Source: DAIQNV01 sp038748775
GTDB lineage: Bacteria; Planctomycetota; Phycisphaerae; Phycisphaerales; UBA1924
Reading direction: 5' to 3'
NCBI GenBank assembly: GCA_038748775.1
Contig: JBCDIT010000005.1
Span: forward strand, 248,001 to 312,000
DNA length: 64,000 nt
Below the pieces are notes generated by a model. The model was not told the origin of the DNA and searched no databases. It saw nothing but the letters and a program-made list of their open reading frames with translations. Positions 27,408-35,993 of the stretch are shown piece by piece. Numbering within the stretch: the first letter of the stretch is position 1; each line of letters opens with the position of its first letter. Both the position numbers and the translations under genes were made by a program.

Positions 27408-28304
27408 CTAGTCCTCGGAGTCGGCTGTCTCGACGCGGCCCTCAGACCAGGCGCCGAGGTGCTTGTTGAGCCAGCCGATGTGATGCGAGCGGAGGCTGCC
27501 ATCGCCGGCCGCGAGCGGCGACTTCCCGGTGCGCACGAACTCGGCGATCTCGCCGACGATCGGGCTGTTCTCTGCGAGTTCATCCAGGATCGCCTGGGTC
27601 TCCGGTCTTGACACGCCGGACTTGAACGCCCGGCGATAGGCCTCGCGGGCCACGGTGATGTCCTCGCGGGGGATGCCCGACCGACGCATCCCAACCAGGT
27701 TGAGCCCGGCCATCGTGTTGACGTCGACAATGAGGCCGAAGGGAGGAACGTCGGTCGACGTGGCCGATCCGCCCTGCATGATCACCCCGCGCCCGAGGCG
27801 GATCCGTTGGTGGACCGAGCAATTTCCGCTGATGAAACACCCGCGGCCGACGTGCGCGTGCCCGCCGATGACCGCGGAGTTGGCCATAACGACACCGTCG
27901 TCGATGACGCAATCGTGGCCGACGTGGGAACAGGCCATGAAATAGCAGTCGTTTCCGATCGTCGTGGGGGAGGCGGGGTCGTTGCCGGCGGCGGCGTCGA
28001 CGTACATCGACGCGTTGATCGTGACGGACTCTCGGAAGGTCGAGTTCTCGCCGATAACGACGCCCGGACCCGGGGCGTCGTGGTCGATGGCCGTGTGCTG
28101 GGCCGGGAGGCCGGCGGACGCGAACGGATAGAAGACCGAGCCGGCGCCGACGGTCACCGGGCCCCGGAGATGGACCTGGGCGACGAGCTTTGCCCCGGGC
28201 CCGAGCGTCACAGGACCTTCCAACACACAGAGCGGGCCGATCTCGGCGTCGTCCGCGAGTTCACACGCCGGGTCGACGATGGCAGAAGGGTGAATCTTTG
28301 GCAT
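27408..28304 (-). CDS. lpxA: Acyl-ACP--UDP-N-acetylglucosamine O-acyltransferase
   Basis: First step of lipid A synthesis, acylating UDP-GlcNAc at O-3; 298 aa. The N-terminal 190 residues form a left-handed beta-helix of hexapeptide repeats (IHPSAIVDPAC onward). The catalytic His is in CSHVGHDC, matching the family's AHIAHDC. The C-terminal helical domain contains GLNLVGMRRSGIPRE. Its presence supports a lipopolysaccharide-containing outer membrane. The ATG lies 12 bases from one end of the dispersed repeat at 28316, so its promoter is probably inside or beyond that element. Confidence 0.95.
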   Translation of the reverse strand: MPKIHPSAIVDPACELADDAEIGPLCVLEGPVTLGPGAKLVAQVHLRGPVTVGAGSVFYPFASAGLPAQHTAIDHDAPGPGVVIGENSTFRESVTINASMYVDAAAGNDPASPTTIGNDCYFMACSHVGHDCVIDDGVVMANSAVIGGHAHVGRGCFISGNCSVHQRIRLGRGVIMQGGSATSTDVPPFGLIVDVNTMAGLNLVGMRRSGIPREDITVAREAYRRAFKSGVSRPETQAILDELAENSPIVGEIAEFVRTGKSPLAAGDGSLRSHHIGWLNKHLGAWSEGRVETADSED

Positions 28305-28315
28305 CTGCAGTGAGT

Positions 28316-28453
28316 CTAGAGCAGGTTTGATCGCTCCGTAGCGGCCTCCGGTCGCACACTCGCTTGCGGAATCCGCGCCGGAGTCAATCCGGCGGGCTTC
28401 CGGTCGAGAAAGCTGAATTCGTCGCGCTACACGTTCAGCGAAGAAGCGTTAGC
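28316..28453 (+). repeat. Dispersed 138-bp element, copy A
   Basis: Aligns by hand with the reverse complement of 58690-58826 over its full length at roughly 89 % identity (14 substitutions and one single-base gap). It starts CTAGAGCAGG and ends near GCGTTAGC, a decayed form of the terminal inverted repeat seen in copy B. Internal hairpins are kept: GCCGGA/TCCGGC around a short loop, and a stem whose one change is C-G to U-G. It lies between the divergent genes lpxA and lipB. It could be a MITE-like element, or a structured RNA or regulatory leader. The rest of the lpxA-lipB gap (28454-28550) shows nothing recognisable. Confidence 0.85.
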
Positions 28454-28550
28454 TCGGGTGGGAGCGGTCTCGATCACGCCGAAGGCCGGCTGTTTCGCAA
28501 CGGTCGAGGCCCGGTCCTAACGTGTGTTCGTGGGAAACGGGCGCTCGGCG

Positions 28551-29255
28551 ATGGATATTGAAACCGTTGATCTTGGTCGAATGTCCTACGACCGGGCGTA
28601 CGAGGTACAGCTTGAGCAGCACGGCCGCGTGCTCCGGGCTCGCGAGGCGGGGGACCGCTTGGCTGGCGTCTTGCTCTCTGTCGAGCATGACCCGGTGATT
28701 ACGGTCTCGAAGCGACCCGGGGCCGCTGATCACGTTTTGGCAAGCGAAGAGCTCTTGGCGAGGCAAGGGGTGTCGCTCGCGAAGACTGATCGCGGCGGCG
28801 ACGTCACCTACCACGGACCCGGGCAACTCGTCGTCTATCCGGTGTTCGACCTCCAGCGGATGCGTGTTCGGCTGCACGATCATCTCAGGCTGCTTGAGCA
28901 GGCCGTGATCGATTCAATCGCCTCGTACGGCGTTGAGGGCGTCCGTGACGCTGACGCGACCGGTGTGTGGGTCGAGCGGCCTGGGAGCCACTCGGCCAAG
29001 TTGTGCGCCATCGGCGTCCGGGTCCGCAAATGGATCAGCATGCACGGCCTTGCGCTGAACGTCTCGCCCGATCTCGGGCACTTCGGGCTCATCGTGCCCT
29101 GCGGCTTGCATGGGAGACCGGTCACGAGCCTGGCGGAACTGACAAAGAAAACGCCGGCGTTCGCCGGCGTTCGTGATCGGGTTGTCGCTTCGGTCCGAGC
29201 GGTGTACGAAGCCCCCGCCTCGGCTGCGAGCGAGGCGGTGAGCCGCTCGGGCTGA
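28551..29255 (+). CDS. lipB: Octanoyl-[ACP]:protein N-octanoyltransferase (lipoate biosynthesis)
   Basis: Transfers octanoate from ACP to lipoyl domains, the first step of lipoyl cofactor synthesis; 234 aa. Motifs RGGDVTYHGPGQLVVYP, AKLCAIGVRVRKWISMHG (with the catalytic Lys) and IVPCGL (with the catalytic Cys) are intact. The ATG at 28551 begins MDIETVDLG; a GTG at 28524 would add nine unlikely residues. The lipoyl domain of the PDH E2 protein at 44229-45566 is a natural client. It converges on ompH. Confidence 0.95.
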   Translation: MDIETVDLGRMSYDRAYEVQLEQHGRVLRAREAGDRLAGVLLSVEHDPVITVSKRPGAADHVLASEELLARQGVSLAKTDRGGDVTYHGPGQLVVYPVFDLQRMRVRLHDHLRLLEQAVIDSIASYGVEGVRDADATGVWVERPGSHSAKLCAIGVRVRKWISMHGLALNVSPDLGHFGLIVPCGLHGRPVTSLAELTKKTPAFAGVRDRVVASVRAVYEAPASAASEAVSRSG

Positions 29256-29272
29256 ACCGCCCGGACGAAACG

Positions 29273-29938
29273 TCAGGGCTGGTCGGTCATCGGAGACGCC
29301 GGTTCGGCGCTTGCATCGTCGGCGGCTTCGCTCGAGTCGGGGAGCCCGAGTTCGGCACGGACCATGGGGGTGACATCGTCGGCGATGGCCCCGAAGAGCA
29401 GCGGGCGGGCAAGGATCTCTTGCGTGACGGCCGTCAGGTTCTCGGCCGCCTGGATTGCTCCGTCGCGGTTGCTCGCGAAGACAAGCTCGTAGCCCTCATT
29501 GGCCGCGACTCTGTCGGCCGCCGCGTGCACGTTCTCGTAGGCGAGGGCCGCCTGCCTCGCGCTGAGCTGTTGGAACTCGCCCTGGGCACGCTGGCCGATC
29601 TGCTGGAGCGTCTGCGCCGCGATCTGATACTGCTGACGCAGCGCCCCCGACTGCGGGCTCGTCGGCCCGGCGAGTTGAATCTCCTGTTGGAGCCGCTGGA
29701 TCTCCGCTTCGGCCTGCTCGACTTCGGCGGTAAAGCCCTGGGCGAGCGACTCGCGTTCGGTGAGGAACGAAGGCTGCTGCATGCTCTCCTGCATCAGCTC
29801 CAGGACGTTCACGGTCGCGACGCGGCTCGATGAGACGCTCGATGCGATGGCCGGTCGGTCGATCGCGAGCGATCCCAGGCCGGCCGCGAGAGCGATAAGA
29901 GCGGCGAGATAGACGAAGATGCGTTCGGCGCGTCCCAT
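29273..29938 (-). CDS. OmpH/Skp-family periplasmic chaperone
   Basis: 221 aa. N-terminal signal/anchor (IFVYLAALIALAAGLGSLA), then VATVNVLELMQ, the strand typical of OmpH, and a long Gln/Glu/Ala-rich coiled coil (about residues 60-130) that would form the tentacles of a Skp-like trimer. LVFASNRDGAIQ resembles the C-terminal body strand of Skp (VxYVxDxNAVxY position). The acidic C-terminal tail is extra. The ATG has GAGGG seven bases upstream. It should hold unfolded outer-membrane proteins; no bamA is in view. Confidence 0.85.
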   Translation of the reverse strand: MGRAERIFVYLAALIALAAGLGSLAIDRPAIASSVSSSRVATVNVLELMQESMQQPSFLTERESLAQGFTAEVEQAEAEIQRLQQEIQLAGPTSPQSGALRQQYQIAAQTLQQIGQRAQGEFQQLSARQAALAYENVHAAADRVAANEGYELVFASNRDGAIQAAENLTAVTQEILARPLLFGAIADDVTPMVRAELGLPDSSEAADDASAEPASPMTDQP

Positions 29939-30080
29939 GGGTAATCCCTCGCTTGGGTGGTTTCGGGTGCCGCAGATGATATCGAGCGCCGGGGGTGAGA
30001 TCGCCAGGCCGAAGCCCTCGATTTGTATGGATTTTGTATCGATGGCGGATCTTGAGAGCTCGCATTGCTAGGGTCGCGCT

Positions 30081-31040
30081 ATGCCCAGCGGTCACGCCCC
30101 GGTTCTCATGGATGAAGTCGTTGGGTTGCTCGCGCCGGAGCCGGGCGGTGTCTATGTCGATGGAACCGCTGGGCTCGGGGGGCACGCTTCGGCGATTGCC
30201 GTGCTGCTGGGCCCGTCGGGCCGCGTCGTGCTCAATGACCTCGACCCGGGAAACCTATCGCTGGCTTCAGACGCGGTTCGTTCGGTCGAAGGCGGTCCGG
30301 CAACCGTGGACTCGGTCTACGGCGCGTTTGATGATCTCCCGGCACGGCTCTCAGAGATGGGCGTTCAAGCGGACAGCGTGCTGCTCGATCTCGGGTTTGC
30401 GTCGGTGCAGGTCGACGACCCCGAGCGAGGTCTCAGCTTCAAGAACGACGGCCCGCTCGACATGCGTCTCGACCCCGACGGCCCCGTCAAAGCGGCAGAC
30501 CTCGTGGGCCAACTCGACGAGCGTGACCTCGCCGACGTGATCTATCGATTCGGCGAAGAGCGGGCCTCAAGGAGGATCTCGCGGAAGATTGTCGAGGCTC
30601 GCGCCGCCGAACCGATTCTCACTACGGGCCGGCTCGCGGAGCTGGTGCGGTCCGCGCTTCCCAGGTCGGGTTCGCGGCCCGGGTCCCGAAGGGGCCCTCG
30701 GATCGACCCTGCGACGCGGACGTTTCAAGCGCTCCGCATCGCGGTGAACGACGAGATCGGGCGTTTGGAACGCCTGCTCGCGTCGATCGAGGTCGAATCT
30801 CGGGCGGTCGCGTCGGGCGGTGGGTCGTGGCTTGCTCCGGGGTGCCGGATCGCGATCATCTCGTTTCACAGTCTCGAAGACCGCCCGGTGAAACAGGCGT
30901 TCCGAGGACTGGTCGACAATGGGCTGGCGGAGGCGCTCACGCGCAAGCCGCTGGTTGCAAGCGACGCGGAGCGAGACGACAATCCGCGTGCTCGGTCCGC
31001 GAAGCTCCGGGGCGTCATGCTCCTGGGCACCGAGGATTGA
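30081..31040 (+). CDS. rsmH: 16S rRNA (cytosine(1402)-N(4))-methyltransferase
   Basis: 319 aa, SAM-dependent N4-methylation of C1402 in 16S rRNA. Family landmarks: HAPVLMDEVVGLL, DGTAGLGGHASAI (SAM loop), LLDLGFASVQVDDPERG, MRLDP, RTFQALRIAVNDE and ISFHSLEDRPVK. It is the first gene of a reduced division/cell-wall cluster, but no mraZ is found immediately upstream; the 142 bases between ompH and rsmH hold no gene. Confidence 0.96.
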   Translation: MPSGHAPVLMDEVVGLLAPEPGGVYVDGTAGLGGHASAIAVLLGPSGRVVLNDLDPGNLSLASDAVRSVEGGPATVDSVYGAFDDLPARLSEMGVQADSVLLDLGFASVQVDDPERGLSFKNDGPLDMRLDPDGPVKAADLVGQLDERDLADVIYRFGEERASRRISRKIVEARAAEPILTTGRLAELVRSALPRSGSRPGSRRGPRIDPATRTFQALRIAVNDEIGRLERLLASIEVESRAVASGGGSWLAPGCRIAIISFHSLEDRPVKQAFRGLVDNGLAEALTRKPLVASDAERDDNPRARSAKLRGVMLLGTED

Positions 31041-31141
31041 ACGCTCGCCGCGGCTATGGATGGCCGACGGGGGGCAGGCAAGAAGGGACGCTCGCTTGCG
31101 GTTCGCCGTGACGGGCCCAGCGGTCGGCAAGGACGCTCGCC

Positions 31142-32056
31142 GTGACGCATCAGCTCAAAGTCGCGCTGGTTTTGGGGTTCAGCCTTTGCATGCTCATCGG
31201 AGTGGTGGTCGCCGATCACTTCTCGGAGGCAAGGCACGCAGAGCTCGAGCCCGGGGACCAGCCGAGCCATCAACCGCAATTCACGCCGACTGCGTCGGGG
31301 CAGCCGGCGTGGGCCGGCGGTGTTCGCACGGAGCCAATAGCGCCGCGCCGGTCGGTCGCCGCCGAGACGATCCAGCCGGCGGCCCCGCTTGCCCCGCTTC
31401 CCGAACCGATCGTGATCGCGAACGGACCGTCGGCTTCGGGCAGCGAATCTGGGAGTGGCCAGGTCCGTTCGGGCTTGCTGTCGGAGGTCCTGAGTCGTTC
31501 GAGCGGGGTGCGGCCTCTCCTTGAGCGCGAAACCACGTCCCCAGGAACATCAGCGGCTCAAACCGGTGGTTCGAAAGCTCGGTCGTCCGCGGATCTCGCC
31601 GACACCACGAGCCGAAGCGTTGCACAAAGCGCCACGCTTTCTGCACGCTACGTGACATATCGGGTTCAATCGGGTGACACGCTTTATGGCCTCGCTGTGC
31701 GGGTTTTCCGCAACGGGAACCGCTGGCGTGAGCTGCGTGATCTGAACAAGGGCAAGATCGGTCCAGACGGAGCCCTTGTCATCGGGATGGAGCTCAAGCT
31801 GCCCGCTTCGGCGGCAACGTCGCGGCCCGGGACACAGGCGGCGCCGCGCAAGTCAATGCCGGCGCCGCGCGAGCCCTTGAAGCGTTCGCGTGATCGCAAA
31901 TACTACATCGTCAAACGGGGTGACACGCTCGGGCTTATCGCCCAGCGTGAACTGGGAACGGTGCGTCGTCAGGGTGATCTTCTCAACGCGAACGCGTCGC
32001 GCATCCGGAACGCTGATGAGATCTACGTGGGCATGAAGCTCGAACTCCCGGGCTGA
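31142..32056 (+). CDS. Membrane-anchored protein with two LysM domains
   Basis: 304 aa, GTG start at 31142. One N-terminal transmembrane segment (VALVLGFSLCMLIGVVV), a long Pro/Ser/Ala-rich spacer, then two LysM domains: YRVQSGDTLYGLAVRVF (about residues 180-225) and YYIVKRGDTLGLIAQREL (about 257-303). LysM binds N-acetylglucosamine in peptidoglycan. It lies between rsmH and the FtsL-like gene, an unusual insertion in this cluster, which suggests a wall-binding division or shape function. A FtsN-like role is speculation. Confidence 0.87.
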   Translation: MTHQLKVALVLGFSLCMLIGVVVADHFSEARHAELEPGDQPSHQPQFTPTASGQPAWAGGVRTEPIAPRRSVAAETIQPAAPLAPLPEPIVIANGPSASGSESGSGQVRSGLLSEVLSRSSGVRPLLERETTSPGTSAAQTGGSKARSSADLADTTSRSVAQSATLSARYVTYRVQSGDTLYGLAVRVFRNGNRWRELRDLNKGKIGPDGALVIGMELKLPASAATSRPGTQAAPRKSMPAPREPLKRSRDRKYYIVKRGDTLGLIAQRELGTVRRQGDLLNANASRIRNADEIYVGMKLELPG

Positions 32057-32067
32057 AAGGGGTCATC

Positions 32068-32379
32068 GTGCTCGCTCGCTCGGTCTTCGCGATCCTGGTC
32101 ATCGGCCTCACCGCCGGCGTGGTGCTGTCGACTCGGCAGGCTCGTTTGCAAGCAGCGCACGAGTTGACTCAGGCGCGGCTCCGTGCCGCTTTGCTCGATG
32201 AGAGGCTTGCGGAGAAAAGAGCGGTCATCGCTGAGGTGACCACGCCGCAGAGGCTCGTTCCGTCCGAAGCCATCGCCGCGTCACCTTCGTCAACTGTCGA
32301 AGGCGAACGCGATCACGATGAGTCATCCGAGGCCCGGCTCATCGCACGCGAGCTGGCGGCTGGAAGCAGCAATGACTGA
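32068..32379 (+). CDS. FtsL-like small membrane protein
   Basis: 103 aa, GTG start with AAAGGGG five bases upstream. One transmembrane helix (VFAILVIGLTAGVVLST), then a short heptad-like helix (AHELTQARLRAALLDERLAEK) and an acidic tail. Sequence alone does not identify it. Topology, size and position directly before ftsI, with an 8-base overlap, match FtsL, which bridges the divisome and FtsI. The assignment is positional. Confidence 0.6.
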   Translation: MLARSVFAILVIGLTAGVVLSTRQARLQAAHELTQARLRAALLDERLAEKRAVIAEVTTPQRLVPSEAIAASPSSTVEGERDHDESSEARLIARELAAGSSND

Positions 32380-34327
32380 CCAGGCTTCAACCGAGGCCGG
32401 CTCGTCGGCGTCGCGTTTCGACGCCTCCGCTCGAGTTCTGCTGTACGCATTCTGCGGAGTTTTGGCGATAACGTTGATCCGCGTCGGGCAGCTTCAAATC
32501 GCGCCCGGTCAAGATCTGCAGCCGTTCGTCGATGCGCGTACCGGCGTGTACGTCGAGCCTGGGCGACGCGGCGATGTTGTCGATCGTCGGGGGCGTGTGC
32601 TCGCGACGAGCCGCGTGTTGTATCAGCCGGTGCTCGATCCAGAAACTTCCAAGTCAAGGCCCGACGTCGTGATCGAGCGCCTCGCGAACGCGTTGGGCGA
32701 GCGTTTGGGCGAAGAACCGGAATCGATCGGCGAGCGGTTGATGGCCGCGGCTGCACGAAACGACGCGGTGCGTGCGGGCGAGATCGAGGGCGCGAAAGTC
32801 AGGCGCTACATGCCCATCGGCGTGCCTCTTGAGCGGGCCGACGCGGTCGAATTGCTCCGGGCGAAGGTTCCTGGGCTATCGCTGGAGCGCCGCCAAGACC
32901 GGATGACGCCTGGGGGTGACCTCGTCGCGGCGATTGTTGGCAAAGTCGGTTTCGGGCACGTGGGGTTGCTGGGTGCGGAGCTCGAGTACAACGAAGAGCT
33001 CGTCGGCGATTCGGGGCGCATGATGTACGTCCGAGATGCGAGGGGACGAGCGCTCTGGATGGAAACCGGTTCGATCGCGCCGCCTTCGCGGGGCGACGAC
33101 ATCCGGTTGAGTATCGACCTTGAACTCCAACGCATCGCGGTTGATGAGCTCACCAAGGGCGTGGAAGCCGCCGACGCCGCCGGCGGGCGGATCGTGGCCC
33201 TCGACCCGGGAACGGGCGAAGTGCTGGCGATCGCCGACGTGTATCGCGACGTGCCAGGGCTCGTCGAGTACCCCTGGGTCGATCCGGAGAACCCCGAAGC
33301 ACCGAGGCCCGAGTACCCCTCTGGCACGAGGTATCGCGTATTGCCCCCGGACCCGGTTCGGGCCAGCGGGGGTGAAGCCGCGATGGCCCGGCTTCGGTGC
33401 GTCACCGACGTCTACGAGCCTGGGAGTGTCTTCAAGAGCGCGGTCTGGGCGGCGGCCCTTGAGATGGACATGCTCCCATCCGACGAGATCATCAAGACGT
33501 CGGCGGGGTTCCCGCTGCACGGCCGCGTGCTCCGCGACGTGACCCGCCAGCGCGAATTGAGCTGGGAGGACGTGCTGGCGAAGAGCTCGAACATCGGGAT
33601 GGCGATGATCTCGGAGAAGCTGACCGATCCTCAGCTCTACTCGATCGTTCGGCGGTTCGGGTTTGGCAGCACGACGGGGGTGGGGCTCGCGGGCGAGACT
33701 GCTGGGCTCGTGCCTCAGGTGAAGAACTGGAGCAAGCTCACCCCGAGCTCGATGGCGATGGGGCACGAGGTGGCGGTGACGGCGATGCAAGCGGCGCGGA
33801 TGATGTGCGTCTTCGCGCGATCGGGTACCCAGGCGGGAACGCTGCCCAGGCTCCGACTCACGGCCGTCGGTGAGAGTGAGCGGGTTTCGCTGGTCAGCGA
33901 TCGCGTGCTCTCGCCCGAGACCGCGTTGCAGACCAGACGCGTGCTCACGCGTGTGGGTGACGCGGTGGACACCAAGATCGCGACGCGTCAGCCGAACTCG
34001 CCGGCGCCTCGATATACGCTCTGGGGCAAGAGCGGGACGGCGGAGATCCCCAAAACGCCCCCGAAGGGCCTCGCGCGACCCAAGGGCGATGGGTACTTTG
34101 AGGACCAGTACGTGAGCGGATTTGCCGGTGGGGCACCGCTCGACGAGCCGCGGATCGTGGTGATCGTGACGATCGATGACGTGGGGCCGGCACAGATCAA
34201 GAAGCGTTGGCACTACGGCAGCGATGTTGCCGGCCCGGTCGTGCGACGGTTTGTGGAAGAGGCTTTGCGGTATTTGGGTGTGGAGCCGGATCGGCAGAGG
34301 CCGGAGTTGCTTGCTACGGCTGATTGA
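32372..34327 (+). CDS. ftsI: Peptidoglycan DD-transpeptidase, class B penicillin-binding protein (FtsI-like)
   Basis: 651 aa. N-terminal anchor (VLLYAFCGVLAITLIRVGQL), PBP dimerisation domain beginning RRGDVVDRRGRVLA, then the transpeptidase domain with all three active-site motifs: SxxK in EPGSVFKSAVW, SxN in KSSNIGM, and KSGT in WGKSGTAEIP. Septal crosslinking is the likely role. The start ATG at 32372 overlaps the FtsL-like stop (ATGACTGA). No murE, murF or mraY follows; the next gene is convergent and overlaps its 3' end by 14 bases. This shows retained peptidoglycan synthesis. Confidence 0.93.
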   Translation: MTDQASTEAGSSASRFDASARVLLYAFCGVLAITLIRVGQLQIAPGQDLQPFVDARTGVYVEPGRRGDVVDRRGRVLATSRVLYQPVLDPETSKSRPDVVIERLANALGERLGEEPESIGERLMAAAARNDAVRAGEIEGAKVRRYMPIGVPLERADAVELLRAKVPGLSLERRQDRMTPGGDLVAAIVGKVGFGHVGLLGAELEYNEELVGDSGRMMYVRDARGRALWMETGSIAPPSRGDDIRLSIDLELQRIAVDELTKGVEAADAAGGRIVALDPGTGEVLAIADVYRDVPGLVEYPWVDPENPEAPRPEYPSGTRYRVLPPDPVRASGGEAAMARLRCVTDVYEPGSVFKSAVWAAALEMDMLPSDEIIKTSAGFPLHGRVLRDVTRQRELSWEDVLAKSSNIGMAMISEKLTDPQLYSIVRRFGFGSTTGVGLAGETAGLVPQVKNWSKLTPSSMAMGHEVAVTAMQAARMMCVFARSGTQAGTLPRLRLTAVGESERVSLVSDRVLSPETALQTRRVLTRVGDAVDTKIATRQPNSPAPRYTLWGKSGTAEIPKTPPKGLARPKGDGYFEDQYVSGFAGGAPLDEPRIVVIVTIDDVGPAQIKKRWHYGSDVAGPVVRRFVEEALRYLGVEPDRQRPELLATAD

Positions 34328-34859
34328 GGTCGGGCCAGGATTCAGACTGTGCTCGCCCGATGGCAGTGTCGACTTCTTGGCTATTCAAAGGGCGTTTCGA
34401 GGATTTCTGATCCCAGGTAGACATGAACTCGTGCGAGATCGCTGGGCCGCTCCACGTATTGTCTTGAAGCAACTCCATTTGTGCCTCAAAGGCGCGCCGT
34501 AACAGCTCAGGGTCATTGACGGCGCCCGCATCGTAGAGGAGCTGAAAGTCGCGGTGGTACGCGGATGAAGAGTACCTGTGGTGCCACTCAGAACGACCCG
34601 GCGATGGCGCCAGCTTCATTCTTCCCCAACTCGGTGTGCGTCGCTCTGAAGCGATTGGGTAGAGCGTTTCGCTTATCCAAGTTTCTTTATGGGAATCATG
34701 GACAACGACCCCAAGGATCGTGATCTGCTCACGTTCCATTCCCGACGAGGTGTCCAGGTGGCGATGCGACTTGAGCGGCGACCAGCTCGTGCACGAAACG
34801 AAGGTCAAAGATACTAATAGGACCAGTATCGCAATCGCTATGAAATCGTGCCGTTTCAT
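34314..34859 (-). CDS. Predicted lipoprotein, function unknown
   Basis: 181 aa. Lipoprotein signal with lipobox VSC after a hydrophobic run (FIAIAILVLLVSLTFVSC). The mature part is polar with many Trp, Ser and His and has no recognised domain. Base composition is visibly lower in GC than in its neighbours, and codon choice is less biased, which hints at later acquisition. It overlaps the end of ftsI on the opposite strand by 14 bases. Confidence 0.65.
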   Translation of the reverse strand: MKRHDFIAIAILVLLVSLTFVSCTSWSPLKSHRHLDTSSGMEREQITILGVVVHDSHKETWISETLYPIASERRTPSWGRMKLAPSPGRSEWHHRYSSSAYHRDFQLLYDAGAVNDPELLRRAFEAQMELLQDNTWSGPAISHEFMSTWDQKSSKRPLNSQEVDTAIGRAQSESWPDLNQP

Positions 34860-34907
34860 GCTTGTTCTTCGCTTGCATTCGCCATAGTTTCTGGTTCATT
34901 TCGCAGG

Positions 34908-35993
34908 CTAGAGCGGGCTCTTCCCTTGCACCATGAACTGTCGGGCTCCTGGCCTGGTTATCCGCGTTACAAACGCTCGATACTGGGCATCTGCTTCAGC
35001 GATATCGGCGTTGAAGTAACTCGCGAAAACACCCGGCCCGCGCCTCGCGGCGAGTGAACGCCTTGCGTTCTCGGGGCCGAGCGCGTCGAGGAGTGTCTCG
35101 AGCGCCTTCCCGCTCGCGTGCTCGCGGAGCAAGCGTTGGAGTTCGGGGCGGTAGCGTCCGTCGGCGCCCTCAGCAAGAAAGTGGGCCAGGGCCCAGACCT
35201 GGGCGTAGTAGCCCAGTGTGCTGTCGGAACTCGTGCGGATGAGGTCTTGGGGCCGCGAGTTCAGCAGGTCTTGGAGCGGGACGAGGCGGCCTTGCGACGC
35301 GATCGTGCGGAGCGTGTCGAACCGCTCGGGGTTCGACCAAGGCCGGAAGATCGGGCGAGGGTTGTTGGCGGGTGAGTTTGGGTCCCAGGTGAAGCCGGCG
35401 AAATAAGTCGCGAGCCCTTCTTCGAGCCAGACGGGCAGGGGGACGTTGAAGACCGCCTGGGTGTACTGATGCCAGCCCTCGTGGGCCGCGATCTGGAGCG
35501 TGTCGTGCGGGCCGATGTCCCAGTAGACCGCTTGGCTGTTGAACGCGAAGCCGCCTCGTTCGATTTGGAGAAACGTCTGCGCGGCGGTGCCGGTGAGGCG
35601 TTGCGTGAGTTCCGCCCATTGCTGGCGATTGGCGAGGACGAAGGTGCGGAGCGGCTGCTCGGGCATCGGGAGCGCGGTGAGGTAGGACGAGTAGTGGATC
35701 ATCGCGTACTCGGCGAAGCGCGGGAAGCGATCGCGGAGCAGACCGTGCCTGAGCGTGGTGTGCAGGCGGAAGTTCGGCGTCTCGACGAGCGTGCCCGGGC
35801 GCGAGTGGAAGGTCCACTCAGACTCGGAGAGGACGAAGTTTGGCGAGGGTTGAGCCTGGGGTTTCGGGCGTGGGGCGGAGCAAGAGACCAGCGTCGGAAC
35901 CAGCAGGCAGAGGATGAGGGTGAAGACCTCGGAGCCGCTCGTCCAGCGCTGCAAAATACGTTCGCCCCCTCGGGGACGACGAGAGCTGATCAC
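34908..35993 (-). CDS. DUF1570-like lipoprotein with HExxH gluzincin motif
   Basis: 361 aa. Lipobox LVSC after a hydrophobic segment (FTLILCLLVPTLVSC). The central motif AAHEGWHQYTQAVF is followed about 20 residues later by LEEGLATYF, giving the HExxH...E zinc triad of gluzincin-type peptidases; this layout is typical of planctomycete DUF1570 proteins. The start is GTG at 35993, overlapping the valS stop as GTGA, so it is probably translated with valS. It is likely outer-membrane tethered and periplasmic. Peptidase activity is inferred from the motif. Confidence 0.82.
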   Translation of the reverse strand: MISSRRPRGGERILQRWTSGSEVFTLILCLLVPTLVSCSAPRPKPQAQPSPNFVLSESEWTFHSRPGTLVETPNFRLHTTLRHGLLRDRFPRFAEYAMIHYSSYLTALPMPEQPLRTFVLANRQQWAELTQRLTGTAAQTFLQIERGGFAFNSQAVYWDIGPHDTLQIAAHEGWHQYTQAVFNVPLPVWLEEGLATYFAGFTWDPNSPANNPRPIFRPWSNPERFDTLRTIASQGRLVPLQDLLNSRPQDLIRTSSDSTLGYYAQVWALAHFLAEGADGRYRPELQRLLREHASGKALETLLDALGPENARRSLAARRGPGVFASYFNADIAEADAQYRAFVTRITRPGARQFMVQGKSPL

